From positions 1 to 27,385 of the forward strand of contig NZ_DYXC01000035.1 of the NCBI RefSeq assembly GCF_020742345.1: a stretch of 27,385 bases of DNA, in the 5' to 3' direction. Shown here piece after piece: positions 14,961 through 23,538 of this stretch. Made by a program: the position numbers and the translations under genes. This stretch comes from Enteractinococcus helveticum. GTDB lineage: Bacteria > Actinomycetota > Actinomycetes > Actinomycetales > Micrococcaceae. The notes under the pieces are model-generated. The model had not been told where the DNA came from, ran no database searches, and saw only the letters and a program-made list of their open reading frames with translations. Numbering within the stretch: the first letter of the stretch is position 1; each line of letters opens with the position of its first letter.

Positions 14961-16694
14961 CTAGTATCCCAGGCGTACCGGCAGACCGGAACCGGTGGCG
15001 GTCACGGTGTTGACGGGCATCGCGGAGATACCAGCCTCCGAGGTGGTGACCACACCGGCGTGCACGGAACTGGAACCGGTTTCTAACAGGTATGCGGTGG
15101 CGTCGTCATCGGTGACGGTTACCGCGGAGTTGGCTGCAAGTTCTTGTTCGCGGGTTTCGCCCACTTCTCCATCGGAGTTGATCGGGGTGACATTTACGGT
15201 GGCGTCGGTATCCGTGGACAATACCAGTTGGGATGCTGGGCTACCCAGTGCTGGCAGCGCGACCATGGTTTCGCCGCGGATAGGCCGGGTGGCCGACTGG
15301 TAGGCGGTATCGACGGCGGCGGTGTTGCCGGTGGCGTCGTCATTATCTGCTGCCGGGTTGAAGGCCAGTGAGGTCGCCGAGGCCACAATATTGGCATCCG
15401 CTTCGATGGCGACCGCATAGGTGCCGGGGTCGACTCCGGTCAGATCCACAGTTGTTGTGGCACCGGGAGCCAGTTCGACGGCGGAGGCTTCGGCTGGGAT
15501 ATCTACCGGACCATCTGGGCCTCGCAAACTGATGGTGGCCGAGGCGGCGGCACCGGTTGAGGCGATGTGCAACTGCGGGGTTTGGCCTTCGAGTCCGGAG
15601 CCTTCGGAGATGGCAGCGGCGTCGTCGTCAATCACAATGCCCGGGACGACGACATTGGTACCGGTCGCGGCCGGTTGCAGGGTGTCGACGCCGGCCGGGA
15701 CGATGCCGTCGAGTCGGTGCTGCTGAATGCTCGCGGCGACCGGGCCGCCCGAGGCGGAGACTTCAATGGCCACGGACTCTTGGCGCGGGGCAAGACCCGC
15801 GACCAACATTGAGGTGGTCTGCCCCGGGGCCAAGACGATGCCCGTGGCTCCTGATGCCTCGATGCGTCCGGTGTCGCCGAAGACGGCTAGATCTACGGTC
15901 GAGTTGGTGGACGAAGGGTTGGTGATTGACAATACTGCGGTGGTGCCGGTGGTGGTGATCGCACCGGTGAGCCAGTGTTGGTGGGCTGCCGGGGTACAGG
16001 TGCCGGTGGTCATGCCGGCCAGGTCGCCGTCGGTAGCAGCATATTGTGTGGTGGCAGCGGCGAGTCCGGGGTTACCGCCCACGGGTTCTACGGATAAGGC
16101 AACGGGCTGGCCGTCTTGGGCTGGATCGGTGATTGCATCGTAGTGCGCTAGTTGTTGCACGGTGCCGTCGCTAGCTGCGGTGGCCGGTGGGCCCTGTTGT
16201 AGCTGTTGGTCCAGGGGCTCGGTGATGTCTTGGGTGGAGCCGGGGCCATCGGTTCCGGGGCTTGCCGCAAAATACGAGATGCCCGGAATGTTGCCGGCCA
16301 GATCAGATCCGGCGGTGACGGTCAGCGCGGTTGCGGCGTCCGATGACAGTGGCGAAAAGTCGAGGTCTTCATCGGAGCCTGCGCCTTCGGGCAACGCGGG
16401 TGCGCCTGGGCACACGCCCATCACCGGGGTGGCAGGCAGCTCGGCGGCGCGAGCCTCGGTGTCCATGGCCGGTGGGCCGGGCGACCACAGACTGCCGGCC
16501 GTGGTGATTGCCGCAACTGCCGCTGCGGTGCCCAGGCCTAGCAGGGCGGCGGTGCGCTTGGATAAGCTGGTGCGTTCGAGACGGCGCAGGGCGGCTTCGC
16601 GACGACGCGCCCGGTCGGTTGACCCAGTATCGGGTGCAGGTTCGGTGGGCTCAACCGCGGGTTGTGGGGTTGGTGTGTTGTGCTCGTTGGTCAT
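14961..16694 (-). CDS. DUF5719 family exported protein
   Basis: A 577-residue actinobacterial protein of unknown function. A basic, proline-rich cytoplasmic head (about 1-45) with RARRREAALRRLER is followed by one membrane segment (about 49-66). A large extracytoplasmic Ala/Thr/Gly-rich region follows, made of repeated beta-type stretches such as SITNPSSTNSTVDLAVFG and SATISLRGPDGPVDI, and contains a single cysteine (MGVCPG). The ATG at 16694 is preferred over upstream in-frame codons because GGGAGG lies 4 nt upstream. Its ATGA overlaps the stop of the preceding glycosyltransferase-like gene, so the two are translationally coupled. The tight coupling and conserved adjacency suggest the exported domain works with the membrane protein upstream. 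Confidence 0.82.
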   Translation of the reverse strand: MTNEHNTPTPQPAVEPTEPAPDTGSTDRARRREAALRRLERTSLSKRTAALLGLGTAAAVAAITTAGSLWSPGPPAMDTEARAAELPATPVMGVCPGAPALPEGAGSDEDLDFSPLSSDAATALTVTAGSDLAGNIPGISYFAASPGTDGPGSTQDITEPLDQQLQQGPPATAASDGTVQQLAHYDAITDPAQDGQPVALSVEPVGGNPGLAAATTQYAATDGDLAGMTTGTCTPAAHQHWLTGAITTTGTTAVLSITNPSSTNSTVDLAVFGDTGRIEASGATGIVLAPGQTTSMLVAGLAPRQESVAIEVSASGGPVAASIQQHRLDGIVPAGVDTLQPAATGTNVVVPGIVIDDDAAAISEGSGLEGQTPQLHIASTGAAASATISLRGPDGPVDIPAEASAVELAPGATTTVDLTGVDPGTYAVAIEADANIVASATSLAFNPAADNDDATGNTAAVDTAYQSATRPIRGETMVALPALGSPASQLVLSTDTDATVNVTPINSDGEVGETREQELAANSAVTVTDDDATAYLLETGSSSVHAGVVTTSEAGISAMPVNTVTATGSGLPVRLGY

Positions 16695-19600
16695 GCGTCC
16701 TCCCTGGGTCGACGACGCGCTGGCGTTGGGATAGCCAACAGCACGGTGACAATGCCCACGATGCCCGGGATCAGCCACAGCCATTTGCCAGCAGTGGGCG
16801 TGTATTCCATGGTCAGGTTGCCACCGGATGCGGGCAGTTCAAAGGCTTGAACCCACTCGGGTTCCGTGGTGGTTGCGGTGAGTTCTTGACCGTCCACATA
16901 TGCCCGGAATCCCGGATTGGCTCGCTCGGCGACCACCAGTAGGCGTCCCTCGGGCCCATCGGGCAGCTGAACATCAATAGCTCCGTTGGGATTCGAGGCC
17001 GCAATGGCCACGGTCTGGTCATCTTCCACGATCCGAGCCCGAGCGGTGGCTGTACCGCGCGGAGCCGTAACACCATCGGCGGTGAGCACATCAACGCCCA
17101 AGGCCTCATCTGCTGTGGCGTCCTCGGGTACAACTCGCCACAGCCAGCCGGCTTGGGAATGTCCTACGGCGGCAAGTCCGGGTGCCGCATCGATGCCGGC
17201 GGCCAGGGTAGTTTCGGTGCCCGATGGGTCAGTCAGGACCACATAGCCGGCACCGAGGGCATCCAGGATCGGACGCGGATCGGTGTCAGCACCCGAGGTC
17301 AGTTGTGCGGCCACGGTGCGAAGCGCATTATCGGCGTCATCGGCATTCGCGGCTTGCGGGGCGAATAGTCCCCCGGTGACCGAACGGGTAGTCCAGGTGC
17401 CGGTCATGTCATCCAGCATGGTGCCTTCACCCGAGATCAGATGGGTGCGGATGCCCTCGGTGGTCCGGGTGATCACCAACGTGCGGGCTTGCAGCTCCGA
17501 TAAGGCCGCATCCACCGCGGTGGCGGGCAGGGAGCGTTGCACGACGCCGGTAACGCTTGGCGTTCCGGTGGCGTGTTCGTGTCCTGCGGCGGTGGTGTCG
17601 AGGTGTGCATCGGTTGCAGCTTCAGCGGCGGCAACCTCGCGCTGGTCTTGGGCGTCGGTCCGCGCTTGGGCCAGGGTTTCGCCGGGAACCACGCGCGGGG
17701 TTAACCACAGGCCGGCGGCGATCATACCGGTCAGTACAAGGATCGTCGTTGCGGTGCGGGCGGGCCAGCCGGCTCGCCTGCCAATGCTCCGGGCCGTGGT
17801 GAACCGCTGGGATTTAGCAACGGTCAGATAGTTGACCCCGATGATCGCAGCCACCAGTAGGCCCATCCAGGTCAGGGAGACCGCTGGAATGGTGGACAGC
17901 GCGACGGGGGCACCGGTTTGATCGATCGCGAAAATCATGCTGGCGCTCAGCGTGCCTATTGCCAGTCCGACGATGGCGGTCAGTGCCGCCGTGCGGGCGA
18001 GCCCTCCCCCGCGCCCCGGTGCACTCACCCCGATAAGCGCTATGCACAACAATGGCGCGGCAATAATACCCACCGCAATACCTGCCCAGGGCAGTGTGGG
18101 GCTCAGCGCGTCCAACCACGGCAGCTCGGCCAGCCCGGCGTCCAACGCGGTGCGGTGCGGCAGACCCAGCAGCAGTTGCCAGGTTGGAGCTGGATCATAT
18201 CCGGCGGGTGCACCGGGGTCAGCGAAGATGGCGCGAAGGTCCAACCGGTGGGTCACAATGGCCGGTAGCAGCGAGGTCAGCGCCAGCAGCGGAGTCCACC
18301 ACAGGGTTTTCATGGTCGGTCGCAGTGCGAAAAAAATCGCGACGATGCCCAGGGTCAACGGAATGAACATCACCGGGGCAACCGCCGTGATCACCGTCAG
18401 CAGGATCGCAACCCAGGCGGCCGCGGTCAGCGAGGTTGTCGCGGTGCCATCGCGAAGTTTACGACCCAACCGGACCGGACGCGGTTTGGTATCATCGCCC
18501 AGGGCATGAAACAGTTTGATGTCGTCGGGTTGATACCCAATGGCTTTGAGTAGGGCCAGCACGAACCAGGGCAGCAGCACATGGACGACGACGCCGCCGA
18601 AGCGGCCTTCGGATAATGCGATCAAAAAGGCGGGAACACCGGCCCAGATCAGGCCCGCGGCAAAACGAATATAACGGCCGGAGGTGACAGCTCCGGATAG
18701 CGTCCAGGCACCCAGTGCGGCCAGGGGTAAAGCCAAGACCCACAGCCAGACAATGACTGTCGAAGCGTTTGTGGATAGCCCAAACAACATCAACAGCCAG
18801 CCGAAGGGACCATCGTAGCCGGGTGCGCCGGCACCGGCGAGGCTCCAACCGCTGGCGGCTTTGGCCGCTAATACGCCAAGGTCGCCGGTCACCGGCAGCA
18901 GGTTCCCGCCGGCCAACGCTGGAACCCCCAACAGGTGGCGGAGACCTAATAGTGCCACCGCGCCCAAGGCAATGATCAGGGTGACGGCACCGGTCCCGAC
19001 CCAGTTGCGATCAGGGGTGGCCAGTTCGTCAAAATCGTCGTGACCGCCGGTCGCTTCTTGGGGCGCAGCGGAGACCCCCGTACCGTCGCCAATCACCCGG
19101 TCGGGTTCAGAGATTTCCAGTACGGAACGTCGGTAATCGCGCACTCGTGCTCGTGACGGGCGCAGTTCATCAACGGCGTCGAAGGGTCGTGTACGGGTTG
19201 CTTTGGCGTCGCTACGGGATCTCAGGAGTGGAGCCACCCGCCCCAGCGTCTGGAAAATACCGGAGGCTTGGGCGAATCCGGTGGCCGGGTCTTTAACCAA
19301 TAGCCCAACGACAATCCGGTACAGTGCTGCCAGCAGCCCCCACAGCCAGCCACCAATCATGGCCAACACGCCGGCGTGTTTTAGGCGCAGCCAACGGGCT
19401 GCCGCCCACTGCTCGGCGATGCTTTGGGTCTCGGGTTGGGCTTCGTGTTGGACCTCGGCTGCGGGCACCACCGCCACGCGATGTCCGGCCAGTCGGGCAC
19501 GCCAACACAAATCTACGGCTTGGACGGATTCTGGGGTACGTGCGTCAAAACCACCTAGCGACACGAAGACATCAGTGCGCACCAGCAGCGCGGGCAGTGC

Positions 19601-20122
19601 GACAGCAAACGTATCTGTGCGGTGGTCGTATTGGCCCTGATCGAGTTCACCGGGTTCAATCATCGACAACACATCACCGCTGTGGGCAACGGTCAATCCG
19701 ACGTCGATCAACTGGCGGTCCACCAGCTGCTTCGCCCCGGCAATCGTAACCGACGGTGAGATTTCCACGGCCTGTAGTTGTTGAGCCAGGGCATCTTCGG
19801 ATACCACGGTGTTTTCGGTTAGAAACCACAGCCAGGATTGGACGCCGACGCGTTGTGCCTCAGCTTGGGATGACTCCAAGACCTCTGCCAGTTGCTCGGA
19901 CAGGGCGACTCCCGGGTTGCGCACGATGTGGTGGTGGGCCACCCCGGAGGTGTCCATGAGCCTGTTGAGGTTTTTTAGCACCGCAGGCTCCACGTTGGAG
20001 CCGGTGACCACCACCGCGGTGTCTAAACCTACCGACCCGCGTAGGGCGGAGGTAAAAACTTCGGTGGTAGCGCTTGCGGGATCCTCTAATAGGAATATCC
20101 CGGTGACGTGGTATTTAGCCAA
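16691..20122 (-). CDS. Giant membrane glycosyltransferase family 2-like protein
   Basis: A 1143-residue protein. A GT2-type domain (about 1-235) is recognised from its layout, LVRTDVFVSLGGFDAR (from 180) and VDLCWRARLAGHRVAVVP (203-220). A membrane pair follows at about 251-276, a cytoplasmic loop, then a polytopic region of roughly 380-850. A large extracytoplasmic domain comes next, then a last membrane segment (WLWLIPGIVGIVTVLLAIP) and a basic tail. Where GT2 enzymes of this type carry an acidic metal-binding pair after WLW-x-L, this one has WLWFLTENT (97-105), and the acidic residue before VDLCWR is also missing, so catalysis is uncertain. The likely start is TTG 20122, 3 nt after the whiB stop codon. 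The role is presumably in envelope glycan assembly; no substrate can be named. Confidence 0.87.
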   Translation of the reverse strand: MAKYHVTGIFLLEDPASATTEVFTSALRGSVGLDTAVVVTGSNVEPAVLKNLNRLMDTSGVAHHHIVRNPGVALSEQLAEVLESSQAEAQRVGVQSWLWFLTENTVVSEDALAQQLQAVEISPSVTIAGAKQLVDRQLIDVGLTVAHSGDVLSMIEPGELDQGQYDHRTDTFAVALPALLVRTDVFVSLGGFDARTPESVQAVDLCWRARLAGHRVAVVPAAEVQHEAQPETQSIAEQWAAARWLRLKHAGVLAMIGGWLWGLLAALYRIVVGLLVKDPATGFAQASGIFQTLGRVAPLLRSRSDAKATRTRPFDAVDELRPSRARVRDYRRSVLEISEPDRVIGDGTGVSAAPQEATGGHDDFDELATPDRNWVGTGAVTLIIALGAVALLGLRHLLGVPALAGGNLLPVTGDLGVLAAKAASGWSLAGAGAPGYDGPFGWLLMLFGLSTNASTVIVWLWVLALPLAALGAWTLSGAVTSGRYIRFAAGLIWAGVPAFLIALSEGRFGGVVVHVLLPWFVLALLKAIGYQPDDIKLFHALGDDTKPRPVRLGRKLRDGTATTSLTAAAWVAILLTVITAVAPVMFIPLTLGIVAIFFALRPTMKTLWWTPLLALTSLLPAIVTHRLDLRAIFADPGAPAGYDPAPTWQLLLGLPHRTALDAGLAELPWLDALSPTLPWAGIAVGIIAAPLLCIALIGVSAPGRGGGLARTAALTAIVGLAIGTLSASMIFAIDQTGAPVALSTIPAVSLTWMGLLVAAIIGVNYLTVAKSQRFTTARSIGRRAGWPARTATTILVLTGMIAAGLWLTPRVVPGETLAQARTDAQDQREVAAAEAATDAHLDTTAAGHEHATGTPSVTGVVQRSLPATAVDAALSELQARTLVITRTTEGIRTHLISGEGTMLDDMTGTWTTRSVTGGLFAPQAANADDADNALRTVAAQLTSGADTDPRPILDALGAGYVVLTDPSGTETTLAAGIDAAPGLAAVGHSQAGWLWRVVPEDATADEALGVDVLTADGVTAPRGTATARARIVEDDQTVAIAASNPNGAIDVQLPDGPEGRLLVVAERANPGFRAYVDGQELTATTTEPEWVQAFELPASGGNLTMEYTPTAGKWLWLIPGIVGIVTVLLAIPTPARRRPREDA

Positions 20123-20125
20123 GAG

Positions 20126-20653
20126 TTACGAAGACTTCTTCCTTAAACGACGGCGTTCACGTTCCGACATACCGCCCCAGATACCGAAGCGTTCATCATT
20201 GGATAGCGCATACTCCAGGCATTGCTGCTTGACCGGGCATGCACCGCACACTTTTTTCGCATCGCGAGTTGAGCCGCCCTTTTCTGGGAAGAATGCTTCC
20301 GGGTCGGTCTGGGCGCATAACGCATCTGCCTGCCAGGCTAGCTGGCCATCGTCGGCGGTATCGCCAAAACCGGGCAACGTCTGCCATAGGTCAACAGTTT
20401 CGTCCTCATATGGCGCGGGGGTTGTGGGATGCAGTGCGGTCACCGTGGCATCGGAGGTCTGCTCCGAAGTAATTTCGGTGATGGCATCGTGGGCGGCCAG
20501 ATACGCGGTGGCTCGTTCATCCAGTGTTGTCAGATCTTGACCGGCGCCGGGATCAGCAGGATCCACGAACCAGTCGACAGGAACTTCTCGGCCATTACGA
20601 GTGACGGATGAGCCCTCAACGCGGGCATGTTCGGCCCGTTGTGCATTGTCCAT
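20126..20653 (-). CDS. whiB: WhiB family transcriptional regulator (WhiB2/WhmD type)
   Basis: A 175-residue iron-sulfur regulator. The four cluster cysteines Cys113, Cys136, Cys139 and Cys145 (C-x22-C-x2-C-x5-C) are followed by the beta-turn GIWGG (157-161) and the basic DNA-contacting tail ERERRRLRKKSS. WhiB proteins hold a [4Fe-4S] cluster, bind the principal sigma factor and tune promoters; the WhiB2/WhmD group is tied to septation and division. The N-terminal 105 residues before the first Cys are acidic and longer than usual. The ATG at 20653 has GAAAGGA 4-5 nt upstream. The gene heads the whiB/glycosyltransferase/DUF5719 unit. Its promoter overlaps a 14-bp palindrome and has a leader of about 100 nt. 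Confidence 0.95.
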   Translation of the reverse strand: MDNAQRAEHARVEGSSVTRNGREVPVDWFVDPADPGAGQDLTTLDERATAYLAAHDAITEITSEQTSDATVTALHPTTPAPYEDETVDLWQTLPGFGDTADDGQLAWQADALCAQTDPEAFFPEKGGSTRDAKKVCGACPVKQQCLEYALSNDERFGIWGGMSERERRRLRKKSS

Positions 20654-20764
20654 TGGTTCCTTTCGCGCGCCACCACCAGGGCATAGCTTAGCTACCCTAC
20701 AGCATGGGTTGCATCATATTTATGCTGGTCGTTGTGGTGGGAATGGTCAAATCTACTGGTCCTA

Positions 20765-20794
20765 ATTACACCGGTGTAACTTAGCTTTAGTCAA
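20765..20794 (-). promoter_or_regulatory. whiB promoter overlapped by a 14-bp palindromic operator
   Basis: On the minus strand, TTGACT (20794-20789) is followed 18 bp later by TGTAAT (20770-20765). The perfect palindrome TTACACCGGTGTAA spans 20766-20779, covering the -10 box and part of the spacer, the classic position for a repressor site. The regulator is unknown. The intergenic gap runs 20654-20938; apart from this and the TAGCCT box at 20901 I see no gene or RNA in it. Confidence 0.6.
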
Positions 20795-20900
20795 GCCCGC
20801 AGATGACGTAACCCCGGTTCTGCCAGGAATTTCACAGACACTATTTGGCTCGGGTTCACTTATACGACGTCATGATCGCTATCGCAGCACCCGGAGTTCG

Positions 20901-20906
20901 TAGCCT
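20901..20906 (+). promoter_or_regulatory. Candidate -10 box for the TIGR03089 gene
   Basis: TAGCCT lies 32 nt before the ATG at 20939, leaving a leader of about 25 nt that includes AAAGGA. No clear -35 element is seen. Confidence 0.35.
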
Positions 20907-20938
20907 AGATGACACCACCTTCGGCATCAAAGGACACC

Positions 20939-21616
20939 ATGATATCCCTGCGTTCGTTTACCCCAACCGATCCACTGCAACCCGGCGCCGATCTGATCGG
21001 ACACTTGGCCGCCTCACCGCAACCTGCCATCATCCACTACACGGCCGAAGGCCGCACCGAGCTTTCGGGTCGAGTAGCCATCAACTGGGCAACCAAAACT
21101 ACCCACCTGATCGACTCCTACGGTATTGCCTCACCGGACACGATGGTAGTTGATGTCCCAGTCACCTGGCGTTCGGTTGTTCTGACACTCGGTGTCGCCT
21201 GGTGTGATGTGACCTGCAGTGCTGACGCCGACGACGCCGCTGCCGTCCTAACGGATCGTCCCGAACAGTACCTAACCACACCGGGGGAGATTTTTGTCAC
21301 ACACCAAAAGGAGGTTGATCCCGCGTTGATCAATCTCGACGACGAGGTCCTGTCCCACGCCGATCAACCCCTGCTACCAGTCCCCGATATTATTGGAAAC
21401 GCGCTGGTAGACATCCCGGCACCGACTGAAATTCACAAGCATACTGCAGGGGTGATTATCCACGCTACGGATACTCGACTCAGCCCAGCGCTGTGGTCAG
21501 TCATAGTTGATGCATGGCGACGCAGCACTCCGGTCGTGCTAGTGGACCAGGCCGAGGCGGCTCAGCTGCAGCGCATCATAGAAACCGAACGACTCGGAGC
21601 ACCCGTACAACGTTAG
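20939..21616 (+). CDS. TIGR03089 family protein
   Basis: A 225-residue protein of a family restricted to actinobacteria. It resembles a piece of the AMP-binding (acyl-CoA synthetase) fold but lacks its catalytic motifs. Visible family features are AIIHYTAEGRTELSGRVAINWATKTTHLIDSYG (about 29-61), which mimics the entry of AMP-dependent synthetases, and the hydrophobic strand-rich LGVAWCDVTCSADADDA region. There is no phosphate loop (S-G-T-T-G) and no GRxKD hinge, so adenylation is not expected. The ATG at 20939 is chosen because AAAGGA lies 4 nt upstream; ATG 20909 in frame has none. It is divergent from whiB, and the two could share control from the palindrome between them. Its function is unknown. 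Confidence 0.8.
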   Translation: MISLRSFTPTDPLQPGADLIGHLAASPQPAIIHYTAEGRTELSGRVAINWATKTTHLIDSYGIASPDTMVVDVPVTWRSVVLTLGVAWCDVTCSADADDAAAVLTDRPEQYLTTPGEIFVTHQKEVDPALINLDDEVLSHADQPLLPVPDIIGNALVDIPAPTEIHKHTAGVIIHATDTRLSPALWSVIVDAWRRSTPVVLVDQAEAAQLQRIIETERLGAPVQR

Positions 21617-21628
21617 TGAACCAGCAGG

Positions 21629-22189
21629 TCAGGTGCCAGTTTCTTCGTGAGGTTCCTCGTCGGTGTCGGAGTCGCTGGAGACTTCGGCACTCGAGATCGC
21701 ACCGGTGAGAATCTCGCTGTCGTGGACGGTTGCCGGATCGGCTTCAACTGCTTCGGTAAAAACCCACAGCCGGTAGGAGATGAACCGGAAGATTGTGGCG
21801 AAGGCCAACCCAATCACGTTGCCAAACAGCACCATGCCCCCGGCCGAACTAATACCCAGGAAATATTTGGCGATGAACACAAAACCCGCCTGAATGCCGG
21901 CACCGATGCCATTCATGACCAAAAACAACACGAGTTCACGCATCGCATTGGACTGACGCCGATTACGGAAAGTCCAGTACCGGTTAGCAACCCAGGAAAA
22001 CGCGGTTGCCACCGCGGTGGCAACGATCTTAGCCTTGACTGCGGAATCTTCCATCGGGCCGGTAATGAGCCACAAAAAGATCCCGGTGTCGATAAAAAAG
22101 CCAATGCCACCAACGACGCCGAATTTCGCGACTTCACGCCACAGCAATTTAACGAGCGCGACGAAGCGATCTGTGATGTTCCGCAACAT
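21629..22189 (-). CDS. GtrA family membrane protein
   Basis: A 186-residue small polytopic protein of the GtrA/DPMS-like family. Members are proposed to move polyprenyl-phosphate-linked sugars across the membrane or to assist the glycosyltransferase that makes them. Four membrane segments are visible. The first carries KFGVVGGIGFFIDTGIF; the region before the second carries FSWVANRYWTFRN, the strongest family signature; the last has FRFISYRLWVF. The C-terminal 40 residues are acidic and disordered. ATG 22189 is preferred over ATG 22201 because AAAGGA lies 3 nt upstream of it, inside the longer version. It converges on TIGR03089 (12-bp gap) and diverges from purK. A GtrA gene next to purK also occurs in Mycobacterium (Rv3277 and Rv3276c). 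Confidence 0.9.
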   Translation of the reverse strand: MLRNITDRFVALVKLLWREVAKFGVVGGIGFFIDTGIFLWLITGPMEDSAVKAKIVATAVATAFSWVANRYWTFRNRRQSNAMRELVLFLVMNGIGAGIQAGFVFIAKYFLGISSAGGMVLFGNVIGLAFATIFRFISYRLWVFTEAVEADPATVHDSEILTGAISSAEVSSDSDTDEEPHEETGT

Positions 22190-22355
22190 CGGTCCTTTCA
22201 TAGCGGGCGTATTTTTGTCTTAGACACTCTAGCCTGTACGACTCAAAGAATGCTTCAACCTCAACGGTCATTGTGGACAGCACGCCCAAGCGCCACATGT
22301 CAGGAGCCTTCGTGTCGTGTGCCACCCAGCAGTCACGGGTCCGAAAAATCCAAGC

Positions 22356-22361
22356 TACTGT
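22356..22361 (+). promoter_or_regulatory. -10 box for leaderless purK
   Basis: TACTGT lies 6 nt before the GTG at 22368. AGAAGG fills the interval but is too close to the start to serve as a ribosome binding site, so a leaderless purK message is likely. Confidence 0.45.
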
Positions 22362-22367
22362 AGAAGG

Positions 22368-23528
22368 GTGACTTTTCCAACTGTAGGTGTAGTAGGCGGC
22401 GGCCAGTTAGCCCGGATGATGGCTCCGGTCGCGATCAATCTTGGTATTAAATTACACGTGCTGGCCGAGGCTGACGACGTATCAGCCACCACGGCCGCGA
22501 CGTATACGGTCGGTGATTACATTGATTACGACACGCTGGCAGCATTTGCGGCCACTGTGGACGTCGTCACATTTGACCACGAACACGTGCCCACCCAGCA
22601 CTTGCACCGTTTAGCAGACGCCGGTGTGAAACTCGCCCCGGGTCCAGATGCGCTGGTCTATGCCCAAGACAAGCTGGCCATGCGCCACAAGATGGCCGAA
22701 CTCGGGCTACCACAACCCGATTGGCGCGCCGTCACCACACTGGATGAACTACTCACCGCCGGTGATGAGATCGGCTGGCCGGTCGTGTTGAAGACCCCGC
22801 GCGGCGGCTATGACGGCAAAGGCGTGTGGGTTTTATCGTCAGCCGAAGCAGCCCGTGAGGCCAATGCCTGGTTCAACGGCGACCACGCCGCCCTGCTGGT
22901 CGAAGCCAAAGTCGATTTCCGCTCTGAACTCTCCGCGCAGATCGCCCGATCGACCACCGGTGAGACCAAAACCTACCCGGTGGTGGAAACCATCCAGACC
23001 AACGGGGTGGCCGACATCGTCAAAGCTCCGGCCCCAAATTTGGACGACACAACAGCCAATGCGGCACGCCAGGCAGCCGAAACCATCGCCAACGGCGTAG
23101 GTGTCACCGGAATGTTAGCCGTCGAGCTGTTCCACACCCCGGATATTGCCCCGGGGTTCATGATCAATGAACTGGCCATGCGCCCGCACAACACCGGCCA
23201 CTGGACCCAGGACGGCGCTATCACCAGCCAGTTTGAACAACACCTGCGCGCTGTGCTGGGTCTGCCGCTGGGTGCCACCGATCCGATCGTGAAGTACACG
23301 ATCATGAAAAACTACTTGGGCGCCGGCAACCACGACCTGTACGGCGCATTTGACTTGGCGATGGCCAAGTATCCGGCCGCCAAAATCCACGCCTACGGCA
23401 AATCCGTACGACCCGGCCGTAAAATTGGACACGTCAATGTCTTAGCCACCGACGGCGACCTCGACGCGGCTCTTGCAGCAGCGATCGATGCAGCAGAAAT
23501 TATTCGGCACGGCACGACCAATTACTAA
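22368..23528 (+). CDS. purK: N5-carboxyaminoimidazole ribonucleotide synthase PurK
   Basis: ATP-grasp enzyme that carboxylates aminoimidazole ribonucleotide with bicarbonate in purine synthesis, handing N5-CAIR to PurE. The 386-residue length is normal. Motifs: VGVVGGGQLARMMAPVA at the N-terminus, VVTFDHEHVP (about 63-72), VVLKTPRGGYDGKGVW (the ATP-grasp loop), EAKVDFRSELSAQIAR, and MINELAMRPHNTGHWTQDGA with the metal-binding Glu and Asn. GTG 22368 gives the normal N-terminus; the frame is open a little further upstream but without any start signal. purE follows after 10 nt, its ribosome binding site overlapping the purK stop codon. Confidence 0.96.
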   Translation: MTFPTVGVVGGGQLARMMAPVAINLGIKLHVLAEADDVSATTAATYTVGDYIDYDTLAAFAATVDVVTFDHEHVPTQHLHRLADAGVKLAPGPDALVYAQDKLAMRHKMAELGLPQPDWRAVTTLDELLTAGDEIGWPVVLKTPRGGYDGKGVWVLSSAEAAREANAWFNGDHAALLVEAKVDFRSELSAQIARSTTGETKTYPVVETIQTNGVADIVKAPAPNLDDTTANAARQAAETIANGVGVTGMLAVELFHTPDIAPGFMINELAMRPHNTGHWTQDGAITSQFEQHLRAVLGLPLGATDPIVKYTIMKNYLGAGNHDLYGAFDLAMAKYPAAKIHAYGKSVRPGRKIGHVNVLATDGDLDAALAAAIDAAEIIRHGTTNY

Positions 23529-23538
23529 GGAGTTTTCC

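Noticed and set aside
15421..16734. Long plus-strand frames opposite the DUF5719 gene
   Set aside because: Ala/Thr/Gly-rich coding on the minus strand gives open antisense frames; they lack start signals and recognisable domains.
18770..18778. Another near-match DnaA box (TGTGGATAG)
   Set aside because: A single 8-of-9 match inside the glycosyltransferase-like coding sequence, expected by chance. It also cautions against over-reading the third match at 10321.
20909..20938. Earlier ATG for the TIGR03089 gene at 20909
   Set aside because: It lies 2 nt after the -10 box and has no ribosome binding site, whereas ATG 20939 has AAAGGA at the right distance.
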